The notes beneath the pieces were generated by a model. It did not search any database and was not told the origin of the DNA. It saw only the letters and a list, made by a program, of their open reading frames with translations. This document shows, one piece after another, positions 1-13,200 of a DNA stretch of 64,000 nucleotides (position 1 is the stretch's first letter; every line of letters starts with the position of its first letter). This stretch comes from Progne subis subis (lineage: Eukaryota > Chordata > Aves > Passeriformes > Hirundinidae): NCBI GenBank assembly GCA_022316685.1, contig JAKJHU010000363.1:124001-188000 (forward strand), written 5' to 3'. A program made the position numbers and the translations under genes.

Positions 1-1038
1 GGTCAGCTCTGTGTGTGCAGGGACCTCCTTAATAGTGATGCGGGTAGACACAAGGTCAGGGAAGGTGTTTGCTGCTGCAGCATGAAGTGCAGCTGCGGGG
101 TGCAGAGGTAGCCAGATCCCCTCAAGCTAGGACATAATATGGGTGTTCTAGTTCTCTTCACTTGTTCGTGCATGGATCTTGAATTTAGACATGAAGGAAC
201 ACCTTTGAACACCAGAGCAGCCATTTCTAAAGCAGCCTAAACATCTAGTTGGTAAGGCACTTTTGAAGTGGCAATGTGCTTCCACGTGTCTGCTGCCAGG
301 TGTGGTGGAATCTGTTCCCTCGGCCATGGTGGGATCTGCACGAGGAAGTCCTGAATTAGAGTATGGGTAACGGCCATATAACATCAAAGTCTGCACATGC
401 TCCACAGCATCACCCCTCAGCGTGATTTTATTTGCCCTGGAAGCAAAACCTGCATCTCTGGCAAATTCAAGGGCATGAATTAGCTTTAAACAAGTTCCTG
501 AGGAGGCGAGTTCAAGAAATAGCTGCTTCAGGATGCTGACTAGGTTGCTGCAAGGATTTGCTCAAAACAATCAGTTTTAATTCCCATTTCGTACAGCAGA
601 AGTGAATGCTTACAGCTTGTACCCAAATCACTTCGTGTACCTGTAGAAGGCTCCCAAGTGATCGGTGGGTGATGGCCTGTCTGTTAGGGCGGGCTGAGAG
701 TTTGGGTACTTGCCATCCTCTACCCCTGCCCTATTGTCACCTGCTATGTCACTTGATGGGGAGCAGCTTTGCCTCCAGACTGCTCTCAGTTGCACTGTGG
801 CTGCATCCAAGCCTGGCTGGAGCACACACTTTCTACCTAACATGCTTGCTGTTCCACGAAATACTTGTGCTTACAAGCATGAAGGTGGCTGAAAATGGGT
901 AAAGCACTGAATTGCTGTGTATGCCATGTTGTCTGTGTGTGCCGAGTGTTAGAAGTCCATTTTTAAAGTTTCTGGAGGCTAGAGTTGTGGGAACATAGAG
1001 TGTAAGACTCTTATTTTTTCTATGTTATTTTACCCTAG
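1..1038 (+). other. IQGAP2: IQGAP2 intron (partial, enters from the left edge)
   Basis: Intron preceding the first exon in the window, ending in a pyrimidine-rich tract and TAG at 1036-1038. The short open frames here show no recognisable protein. I see no repeat element or RNA gene. Confidence 0.8.
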
Positions 1039-1200
1039 TGGCTGTTGGAATATCAATGATTAACAAGAGCTTGGAGAAAGGTGATTCACAGCCAATCCTG
1101 ATGATTCTACAGTCAAGGTTTGGATTGAGAGTCATTCCTGAATGTGCTGAAGCCTACTTCAGGAACCTCTCTGAAGCCAAGAATATGAAAACTACAGAAG
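1039..1200 (+). CDS. IQGAP2: IQGAP2 exon a: repeat-region C-terminal segment
   Basis: Starts with TG, completing a codon split at phase 1, and ends phase 1 before GTAAAA. It encodes a stretch containing INKSLEKGDSQ and RVIPECAEAYFRNLSEAK, typical of the IQGAP-specific repeats between the CH and WW regions. Confidence 0.92.
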
Positions 1201-4200
1201 GTAAAAAACCTCCTAAACAGGACAGTTCCATATGTCCATATCACTGAGGCAACCAGAAAGCTAGAACAGGAAGTATACCAGGAATCACAGTAAATTGGGG
1301 GAGAGAGCTGCTGCTTTAAAATCTTTTGACAAATGTTGTACTTTTCCAAGTGCATTTTACATGACATTGTACTGTTGTGCACATGACACAGACCACAGTA
1401 CAAGCTGAGAAGTAAATCTATTGATTTCCAGAGTCTAGCTGAGACTTTCTAGAATCTCCAACCTGCTTCTGAGTGAATTTAGGGCAGCTTCTCTGTGACT
1501 GTCAGTAGACTAGTCCATTCTCTCAGAAAACCATTTTACTGACAGTGGTTTTGCATGTTATCAGAGGCAGAGATGCACACACCAGTCTTAGAGATTGCTG
1601 CCAAAGATCAAGCCACTGTCTGACAGCGTTCACAGCCCAGTTATGGTCCCTGTGCATTGCCAGAGCAGCAGTTACCAGCAGAACCCGGGGCTAGAATCTC
1701 TTCTGAGCAGATGATGGGATGATTTGTCATGTCAGAGCTGCGAAAGCTGGTCACAGCTAACAGCAGCCAAGGTTACAACAGCAGCTAATGGTTACAAAAA
1801 AAAAATTACTGTCAGTGTAGTACCCATTCTTACGGTAAGTTTCACTTTGCAACATGAGTATTTTCAAGGCCTTACTAGTTTTATCTTGAGGCCTTTAGTC
1901 CACGAGGAAATGAGGTTTTTCCTGCCTGTCAGGATGCAGACTGGCTTACCAGAGCCATAAACAAGAAAATTATGTGGATATAGGAAATGTCGTGTGTGAG
2001 GTAACAGTCAGTAAGTCTAGAATTTGGGCAGAAGACAAGAAAAATATTTTTTTTATAAACAAAGTCTGTTTCACTTAAGAGTGATGATGCAAGACAGAGG
2101 ACACAATGTTTCAGGAGCACTAACTTGGCACGTTAGGTTTTGAGAGGCTAGCAGTGGATCTGTACCAACCTCATTGTTGTTGCAATAACTTTATCACCAT
2201 TTTGTTCTAGAGGAATGACCCTCATCCACCTAGCAGGACATTTTGAAAGTCCTTACTACAAAAAGGCCCAAGTTACATAGAGATTTTGCATGTCAAAGGG
2301 CTTCCCAGCAAGTACGGGGAGGGGAAATGAGGAGGGAGAGCTGTAGTTTATCAGTGAAATGGGACACACATGTGTACTAATGGTATGAACTGTCTTTAGG
2401 TTCTAGTGAAGGTCCATGGATTAAACTTGTAATGAAAGGCATGTATGATTACTATTACAACGTGGAAACTGAGGAAGGTACCTGTGCTGCCCCCAAAGGA
2501 GTTGTACCAAAAACTTCATGGTTAACTGGTGAAGAAATCCAGGTAGGTGGCTGAAACTTTGGCTTTTGTTGCAAAAGCAACATAAACATTTGAGAGAGCC
2601 TGAGATATGAGAATTATCAAGAGGCTGTAGTGGGTGAAACTGAAAGTCACTTTATCAGTGTCTGCTTCTGTCAAGAGCAGCAACTTTAGTCTAAGCAGAC
2701 AGTGATAGCACAGCCTCCTGTCCAGTGTGTGTCAATGATTTAGGAATTCCCTTACTCGAAGTTACAGCATTTCTTTTAATAACCATCAGCAAACACCAGT
2801 GAAGGAAAGTCTAGTTGCTTCCATATGCTTTTATATGACTTTGCATTGACCTATAACAAATAATTTTATGATTTATTTGTGAGCAGGTGGAACCACCATT
2901 TTCTGCCTAAATCTGATGGTATATTTGTATCTCCAGATTCAAGAGGATGACTGCGCTATTTTAGTACACTTACTGTAGAGGTTTTGCTCTAGTGTGAAAA
3001 GTAAATTAGAACAAAGCAGTTCACACGAGCCTCTGGGTAATTTGTTCTTCAGTTATTTATCTAAGTTGCAGGCTTACTCCTCTAACACAAAGAACTCGAG
3101 TCAGTGTAAGTCCTTATGAAACTCGGAATGCAGCAGCACCTGAGCATCCTTCCCAACAGGGATCCCGGTGATTCTGTCAGTATTTCTAGAAGTCTGAGTT
3201 GTACAAGATGCATGTAAGTGTTAGGAAAGCAGAGCCCTGCTAATGTATAAAAGAATACTCCCATATAATAGCATACCAACTTGAATAACTGAAGCTTGAA
3301 AGCAGCTCACTTACCGGAGGTGTATGGCTCAGCAGAAACAATGTAGCTCTTTCTTCTTACTGATTAAAATGTGGGGGTAAATCAGAGGGACTCGGTGAAC
3401 ATAAACTGCGGTGATGGAGAGAACACAGTCTAAATTCCAGGAAGGTTTTGTCTTTTAAATGACCTTTTCCCATCATCTCTTAACAGAACATTGCTGGGCA
3501 AGTTACAGCAGATTACAATCGAGAGCAGCTGTGGCTTGCTAATGAAAATCTGATTGTTGGCCTGCAAGCCCGAGCAAGGGGATTCTTAGTCAGAAGAAAC
3601 TATCGGGAGAGAAAAGCCTATCTTCAAAACCAGGAACCATCTGCCATCAAAATACAGGTATTGTTCTAGAAGAAGAAGGTAATGTGTCTTGGGCAGCTTT
3701 TTGAATGTAACAGGTGACATGACTGATTGCTACCACCGATAAAATTCTCAAACAGATCTGTCTCCCTGTTCTCAGCAGCAGAGTTTAAAATTCTACATCT
3801 GCAAATACATGTGCTTCACCTAGCAAATATCCAATTTTAAGAGAACTGATCATATCCAACTCCAGTGTAAGTTACTTGGGAAAAGCTCATTAATGCACAG
3901 CCCTGGTTTTGTTCTGACATGCTCAGATTCCTTGTGGTGTGCCTAACTACACACAGTACAAGACCAGAAGATATTTGTTAAGTATCGGAGCAAAAATTCC
4001 TCGGCAAAGTATGACTTAAGAAATACATTCCTTACTAGACTATCCCTAGTTGGAAGTGGTTTGTTTCTGCTCCATGAAGTCGTAGCTGGACAGGGCGTGG
4101 CAGCTGCCCTGGTGTTCTTTGCCAGTATTTCTTGGATGTTTCCAGTTTTCTGAACTCCAAAATGTGTACAAAGGAAACATTCTGCTGAGGGTGCAAGCAC

Positions 4201-7200
4201 TGACAGAGGCATCCACACGGGTTTTAAACAGTGAAATTTCCAGCTCCTATTGGAAGAAATTTATTCCACTACCTACTCGCAAAAGAAAAAAAATAAAAAA
4301 GGAAAAATGCACAAGAGATTTTTTTTTTTAATTTTACAGTAACTATATTTAACAATTGATTATGACAAATAGCTTTACCCCAGTAGTTGTTATTTGGATT
4401 GATTTTCATTTTCCAGCATGGCGTCTGAGCCCAGTAAAGAACTGTACTTCGAGAAATTCGAAGTCTGTGTGAATAGGCTCAAAATATGGAGAAATTTAGC
4501 TAAGTAAAGTTGTAATAATGCATTAAAGTAGAAATTATTTGTGGAAAGACAACAAACAGAGGACAAGGCCGGTGTCACTGGCTGATAGAGATGACAGGCA
4601 AAAGCAGCAGGAAAAGTATCTGTTATCCCTGTCACTGGGTTCCTTGGCAAGTGTTTGTTTCTGAGCTAGCAAACAGAAGAGTCATCTGAAGGAATTAATT
4701 TGGAAAAGAGGCCAGGGCAGGAACAATGTGAGTCCAGATAGGTAAGGGACAATTTCTATATGCAACAGAGTGACAGAATGAGTAGGTCTTGTAGAGATCA
4801 CAGCAGGCCTTCTGGTCCAATCTCACTTTTCAAGCAGGGTTACCCCAGAGCACATGGCACAGGACTGCATCCAAGTAGTTCTGGAATATCCTCAAAGGCT
4901 CCATAACTTCTCTGGTCAATTTGTTCCAGTGCATGGTCACCTGCACAGTAAAGAAGTTCTTCCCCCATATTTAAGCGGAACTTCCTGTGCATCACTGTCT
5001 GCCCATTGCCTCTTGTCCTTTTTGCTCAGCACCACTGAGAAGGGCCTGATCCACCCTCTCGATACCCTCCCTTCAGATACTGATAGACATTGATGAAGCC
5101 CCCTCTCAGCCATCTCTTCTTGAGGCTGAACTGGCCCAGCTCTCTCTGCCCTTCCTTTGTAAGGGAGATGCTCCAGACCCCTCATCATCTCTGTAGCCTC
5201 CACTGGACCCACTCCAGGAGCTCCATGTCTCTTGTACTGAGGAGCCCAGAACTGGACACAACACTCCAGGTGAGGCCTGACCAGGACAGAGTAGGGGGCA
5301 GGATCACCTTCCATGACCTGCTGGGAATGCTCTTCCTAATGTTCCCTCAGGAGCCCACTGGATTTCTTGGCCACCAGGACACACTGCTGGCTCGTGGGCA
5401 GCTCGCTGTCCACCAGGATGCCCAGGTCCTTCTCCTCAGAGCTGCTCCCCAGCAGGTCAGCCCAAGGCTGTGCTGGTGCCTGGGGTTGTTCTTCCCCAGG
5501 AGCAGGACCCTGCATTTGTCTTTGCTGAGTTTCAGATGGCTCTTCTTTGTTTCTCCAACCTGCTGAGGTCCTTCTGAAGGGCTGCACAGCACTCAGGTAT
5601 CGTCACGGCTGAATAAGTTACACAGTGCAGCACTGAACCTTTGGGGACAGCACTTAGGGACAGCCCTCCAGCTAGACCCTGTGCCACTGATTTTGACCCT
5701 CTGGGATCTGTTGTTCAGCCAGTTCTCGATCCACCTCACTGCTCATCCAGCCCACATCCCTGAGTTTGTCTATGAGGATGTTATTAAGAGAGTGTTGAAA
5801 TTCCTGCTGACAATATCCACTGCTCTCCGCTTACCCTTAGACACTTACTTTAGCAAACCCATGGTGACTATTCCTGATCATCATCTTGTTACCCATGTGG
5901 ACAGAGATGGTCTTCAGATCAAGGCACTCCATTGCTTTTCCAAGGATGGGAGGAGAGGCTGAGTAATGGGCAAGAGCTGAAAGTCACTTTTGTGGGATGA
6001 AGCCAGTGACTGGGATGCTAAGGATGAGGGTCTAGTGATGATAAAAGTAGAAATGAATTCAGGAGGGTGAAGAAAATAGCATTGGACAATAAAGTGTGTT
6101 GATATTGGTCAAAAATAACATGAAATGTATTAGAATACCTAAAAAAAATAGAGGCAAGTTTACTTATACCTTAGTTATCTCCTCATCACAACAACAGATT
6201 TTTTTCTACAAGATAAGCACTGTTAATGATCTTAGTGTGTTACATAGATTTAATATTATGTAAAGTTTCTTAATGGGATAATGGTCTCTGTCCTTTTTTA
6301 AAACAGGCTTTCTGGAAAGGATTCAAACAAAGGAAAAGCTATGTTGACAGATTAAAGGTACTTCAAGGCAATGTTGCTGCTATTGTTAAGGTAAGAATAC
6401 CCAACGTGTTTTGGGGGCCAAGTATGTTTTATATATGTATATAATGAACAGGTATTTGGGTCTGAATCAGGTATAAATTAGGGACTGTGATATGTCCCAG
6501 GACATTACTATAACACATGCAGAATTCAGATGGTTGTCTCTATATCACCTTGTTTTATATAAAAGCCTTAAGAAATAATAGTCCATCACCACCTGGGAAT
6601 CGGAGACTAGGAGCACGGGCTGGAGGTTTTCCAGAAATTTGCATGGCATTGAAAGTTGTTTGATTGAGAGCTTAAGCAAACAGCTTCTTGAAATCTCTGT
6701 GTTTGACTTTCAACAGGATTTGCAGAACTTGAGGGACTCTTGAAAGAGATTTTCTTACATTTCTCTTTCCAACACTAACACTAGAAAACATTTGTGATGA
6801 CAGTGTATTACTTCCTTAAAAGCTGTCAAATCTCTCTCTGAAAAGTGCTCACTTTCCTGAGATGTTAATGGCATCATTACGTGGCGATTGGATTACAGAT
6901 CACAGATGAGACATTGTGACAAGATCTCCCGCTTTTGAGGGAGACTGGTTTAGACCTGAGACCTGAAGGTAGAAATTATTTCCAAAGACAAGGTTACACA
7001 TAGATGGCAGCAATTTGAACTCAGCTTGATTTAGTGGTTTGGTGGGAACCTCCTTCTCTGGTCACTGGCCAGTAAGAGCCTGGTGGTACAGTCATCTGTG
7101 GCCCTGGGCAGACAAGAACAGCACGCCTGCAGAAGTAGACTTCCAAAATTAAATTTAAAACACACACAAAAAGTTTGTGCAGTGTCCCTTAACTTCTTAA

Positions 7201-10200
7201 AAATTTTATTTAATTTTCAGATTCAGTCATGGGTCAAAATGTGGCTAGCAAGGAGAGCTTACAGGAAACGCTTACAGTACTTCAAGGATCATGTAAGTAA
7301 TTTTTCTCCATTTTGAACACGAAGCATTAAAGTATGGTAGTACGACTGCAGGAGCAGTTTTGGGAAACAGGAAAGTGGGTGCAAGTTTTGCAGTATGTTT
7401 CTGAGCAGAAGCCTGTCACAACTAATTCTTTTGCCTGATCTTGATCCCTTTCAGAATGACCAAATTGTGAAGATACAAGCATTTCTTAGAGCAAACAAGG
7501 CCAGGGAGGACTACAGAACACTAAGTAAGTAGTAACAGTTGAACATTGTAGGGGGAAAAATATGTTACTGTGTTAAATCAGGGATTTTTTAAGTTGCACA
7601 TGAGATTCCTCAGTCTCTTATTTAACTTTAAAAGTGGGTGCAAGTGTTTGTAACACAATTGTTCTACAGCTGAAACTATTTTGCATAGCTGTACTTTTAA
7701 AGTTTGATAAAAACTTTGCTAACTGGCACAAACTTAAAATTTTCTGCATAGTGATCAGTTTCCTGAGGGCTTATGGGGTGTTCAGTGTTACATCAACTAA
7801 CAATCCTATTTTCTTCAACTACAGTTGGTGCTGAAAATCCCCCCTTGACTGTTCTGCGCAAATTTGCCTACCTCTTGGACCAAAGCGACTTGGACTTTCA
7901 AGAAGAACTGGAAGTAACAAGGTTAAGGGAAGAAGTGGTTACAAAGATCCGATCCAATCAACAGCTGGAGAAGGATTTGAACTTAATGGACATAAAGATT
8001 GGATTGCTGGTGAAAAACAGAATCACTCTTCAGGTCAGCAGGCTCTGTTCAGGCTCCCTTGGTAGCACGGACTGAGCGCTTTCCCACGTTGAAGGAACTC
8101 AGGGTTACACAATCACAGATGAGGCTGGAAGGGATCTCTGGAGGTCATCTGGTCCAAACACACTACACAAGCAGGGACACCCAGAACAGGTTGCCCAAGA
8201 CCATGTCCAGATGGATGATTATCTCCAACAATGGAGACTCCACAATCTGAGCAACCTGTGCTAGTGCTCAGTCACCCTCAATTAGTCAAAATACTCCTGG
8301 TAAATTAAGCACAATCTTTGCATGTTTCTGCCTTGTGCTAGATCTGTTGTCCTGAGTTGTACACCACTGCATTTTGCTAGTTGTGGACAATAGTAATTAA
8401 TTGGCAGGTTTAAATTTTTTACACCTTTTCTGTCTTAGAATAGAGTAGACTTCTGATCATACCGAACAGCTTGTTCAATGTTAATTAATCATGAATTAGA
8501 ATGTATAGGAGATCAGGCCCCATACAGCCATTGTTTGCAAGCCATACTGGTGAAAGATAAAGATGTTAAAAAAACTCAGTAGTGAATAGAGCTGCAAAAT
8601 TTACGAAGTTGCTAATTAAGGCACTTGGAGTAATACCGCATATAACATGGTTGAGTAAATGTTAATTTTTCCAATCTGCTTGTTTAGTGAATATATAATC
8701 CAGATTTTTGATCCTCTTTCTGCAGGATGTAGTACTGCACAGTAAGAAACTTAACAAAAAGAGCAAAAGTCAACTGGAGGAGATGGTTATGGTTGACAAG
8801 CAGGGCATCAAAGGTTTGAGTAAGGAGAGAAGAAAAAAACTGGAGGCTTATCAACACTTATTCTACCTTCTACAGGTAAATTTTAATGCAAAAATTAACA
8901 TGGGAGCAAATTTTTGAAGAAAAACTAGAAATGTATTGTACTGCTTATTTTGTTTTAATAAATGTAGTTGTGATTATGAAAATATTTCCAAGTGATGTGC
9001 AGACTGCAGCAGTCAGTCAATGATCAATTTCTAATTCTTCCTGTAAATGAGAAAATCCTTGTTGTTTTTAAAGTGTGTAGCAAATACGGCTGGTTTTTGC
9101 TTGAGTATACTTCTGTCTGTACTGAAGCAGGAGAGAAACGTTTACCTCCCTATAGTCCATGTAAATTACTGTCACTAGCAGCATATTTTATATGTGGTGG
9201 AAGGGAAGTGGTCCGCAATGCAGTTCACAGAATATAATTTATCTGTTCTCGTGCTTTTTTTATCTCACCTCACTAGACATTTTTCTAGAAGCATTTTAGA
9301 TCCTCCCAGGGCAGATGCCCTCCAAAGTAGACACGTAGTATGCGAAGTTTTCTCGGTAGATAGCTATTGTCATATGGTAAATTCTAACTGTCATCAGGTA
9401 CATAGACTAGATGAAGAGAGGAACTATCCAGAGACTGCAAATAAAATCCTTAATGGAGCTTCTCACAGACTGTGCAGTATTCCATGTTTCTTATGTACTA
9501 GGATTTGGAGAAATCTAAAACCTGTGTGGAAAAGTGTCATATACTTGAGTCAATATAACTGCTTTGGGCATGAACAAATGTAGAGAGCTGCCCTCCAAGT
9601 GGGGAGAGTTTGTCCTGGAAAACCGTGTGCAAGTCTTTTTTTTTTTTTCTTTTTTTTTTTTTTTTGCTTTGTAGACTAATCCCACGTATCTGGCAAAGCT
9701 GATTTTCCAGATGCCACAAAACAAATCAACAAAGTTTATGGATACAGTCATCTTCACCCTATACAACTATGCCTCCAACCAACGGGAAGAATACCTGCTT
9801 CTCAAACTCTTCAAAACTGCTCTAGAAGAGGAGATAACGTATGTGCAACCACAGAAAGTATTTAGTTAGTTTGTGTTTTAGGCAGTTCAGTGAATGCTTC
9901 ATGCTTAAAGGAAACTGATGGTTAATCTTTAAACTATCATAAAATTACATACATAGTTTTATTACAAGAGAACTTTGTTTTCTGTTTGTGACTCTTGAAC
10001 TCAAGTGATTGCTGATTCAGAAAAAAATAATGTTTCTTTGGCAGACCATATTCCTCAATGAAAAAATGGCTTGTAGAAAGATGTTAGGGCTTCTTGGTTT
10101 GTGCTTGAGTACGTAAGGGTGGAGAAAGTATTATTTTTCTTTATGTAATCTTATGTTCTATAGGTGAAGACTGGTGGCTTATCCTGAAATAATGAAATGT

Positions 10201-13200
10201 TATTTTATGCCCTTAACAGATACTCTCTGAACAGGTATTTGGGTCGGAATCAGGTATAAATTAGATGCCAGGGACTATGCTATGTTCTGGGGCATTACTA
10301 TAACACATGCAGAATTCAGATGGTAGTCTCTGTATATCACCTTGTTTTATATAAAAGCCCTAAGAAATAGACCATATAAAGAGGTTTCCACATAGAAATA
10401 GGATAGCTTTAAAAGCGTGGGGTTTGAAAATGTGGCTAACTGCGTATATATATCAGAACCATTCTGTTCCTGATCCAGCTCCAAGGTAGACCAGATTCAG
10501 GACATCGTTACTGGAAACCCCACTGTCATCAAGATGGTTGTCAGCTTCAACCGAGGCGCTCGCGGACAGAACACTCTGCGCCAGCTCCTGGCCCCGGTGG
10601 TGAAGGAAATCATGGAGGACAAGTCTCTCATAATCAACACTAGTCCAGTGGATGTTTACAAGACGTGGGTAAACCAGCTAGAAATGCAGACGGGTGAGGC
10701 CAGGTGAGATGGACACGTTGTACCACACACATGAGGAGTCCCCCAGCTCTGCTTTCCTGCTCTTTCTCTGACAAATTGTACTGTACTTGTGCACATGCAC
10801 CCCTTATCAGTCGTCCTCCAGCAGTGAGATTTTGGGGAGGGATTTTTGACAAAGAGCTGCTTTCTCTTGTTCTGAAAGTGATCCTTTCGTTGTCACGAAC
10901 TTCCAAAGTTAATTACTTAATTACTTTGTAAGTGTATTATGCAGCGGAACAGTTTAGTCTTTTTCTCAGGTTTTTTACTAACAGCATGTTAATAGCGTCC
11001 AAGGCTTTTGATGAGCTGTTCTGGGATGAAGGTGTGGAGATGCACGCTTTGTATTTGTTAATATATAATATATAATATGTGTGTGTATATATTTATATTA
11101 TATGTGTACATGTATATATATGTATATACATATACACATATAACATATACATATTTTATATATACATATAAAATATTTTATCTACTATTACAATACAATA
11201 TAATTGTGATATAATATAATAATAAATTTATTTGTTAATATATTATATATTTGTATTCTTCTTTTGTTAGGAGGTACATGATAACATATGCACCTCTAAC
11301 TAAGCAAATTACTTACCTCCAAAAAAGGAAGCCAAAGCATCTGAGACTTTTAGTAACAAAGCCCAGCTTCACTTGTATTTGTCAGACTTTTGTTCACTGA
11401 TGGCTCTTATGAAGAGGAAAAAAAAGTATTTTATTCTCAGATGTATTTAACCTGGTTTAATGTTTGCTTTATGCTTTTCAGCAAACTGCCATATGATGTG
11501 ACCACAGAACAAGCACTGACACACACAGAAGTGGTCAACAAACTGGAATCATCTATTCAGAGTCTGCGAGCAGTCACTGACAAAGTTCTCACGTCCATAT
11601 TCTCCTCGCTCAATATGATGCCGTAAGTGCTGCGTTAGGACTCTCCAAGCAGCAGTTCACGTGCAGTCCATTTGAACAGCTCTGTGGTGGAGATCCTTTC
11701 CAATCCTCTCCATGCTTTTGGAGGCTTGTGATGCTGCCTCTCGAATTTGTTACCCAGTAGAGGGAGTGGTGTCTCTGCCCTGCCTTAGCGCCTGGCAAAC
11801 CTCTCCCTGTACTTGAAACGTTTTGAGTTTTCCATTATCAACTCACTCTCGTGTTTCAAGGGTGTGGGCAAAAAGCCAGTGACTTAAGCTGACTAGAATG
11901 ATTGTTTTGTGTTTCATCTAAGTAATTTCCAATATTTTGCCTTTTCATCTGTTCTACATGTAGTTACGGAATGAGATACATAGCCAAAGTCCTGAAGAGT
12001 TCACTCCATGAGAAATTCCCGGATGCAACAGAAGATGAACTGTTAAAGGTAGACCTCTTAGGGCAAACTGCCAGCAGCTTGTTGTTTGAATGCCAAAGCA
12101 GTTTTTTATTAACATTAAATATTCTAAGGGACTGGGAAAGCAGCATTTATTGATGCATTTATTTATTTGGCACTTCTTATTGAGTTGCAAAGGGGCTGAG
12201 GAAGGGGAGAAGGGAATTCTGTTGCCACATTAAAGGTATGTTACTCTGGGTGTTCAGCAATTCTTATGAAAGAGGGTGCTCAACCTGTTTTAGATAGTAA
12301 CTGTGTTTAAAAGGCTGGAGTTTATCTGAATCATCCTGGGGCTTGGGTTGGTAGTGAGGTCCTTGACATCACCAATCCTTTCACTGAGAACACTGTCGTC
12401 CTCTTCTTTTTTTCTCCCCTTATCTAAAGGTATTAACATGTTAAAAAATTGTAATGTAAATCCAATGAGGAAGGTCTCTAAAAGAAAGTTTTTTCTCCAT
12501 TTCTTTAGATTGTTGGCAACCTTCTGTACTATCGCTACATGAACCCTGCCATAGTTGCCCCCGATGGCTTTGATATAATTGATATAACAGCTGGGGGCCA
12601 GATACACCCTGACCAGAGGAGGAACCTAGGCTGTGTGGCTAAAGTCCTCCAGCACGCTGCTTCTAACAAACTCTTTGAAGGAGAAAGTGAACATCTGTCA
12701 TCTATGAACACTTACCTCTCACAGACCTACCAGAAGTTCAGGTATGCAAAGCCCTCACAAATACCTACAGAATAAGAGCTTTCCTCTAGGATGAGTAAGG
12801 GAGGTGGACTCCTCGTTGATAGGAATTTCCTGTTCAAGGTTAAAAATGTTGAGTGATATGGCAAAGAGAAATGCTCACTGACAAGGAAACTGGAGCAGGA
12901 GTAACAGGTTGTATTTTAGCTTGTGCATTAATTTGAGATCATCTCTGCTGTCTTGGCTGCAGCTCCTTTCTGCAAACACAGACTGAGAGCAGACTGAGGT
13001 AACTCATTGTCCAGCAGAATCAATGTCTGCTTTAATTTGGGAGGACACCTGAACACGTTGTCTGAGGAAGAAAAAAATATTTGTCAGGAAAAAGTTGCAG
13101 GGTTTGTTTTCATTCTCACTGACAGAGTCTATACAGACATCATTCTTTTATCTTGCAGTCTATACAGATATCATTCATTTATCTTGCATGTTTTCCTACA

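Noticed and set aside
4937..5314. 125-codon minus-strand frame considered as a gene
   Set aside because: It is the decayed end of CR1 reverse-transcriptase ORF2 and is reported as a mobile element.
5090..5566. 158-codon plus-strand frame
   Set aside because: It is the antisense shadow of the CR1 element.
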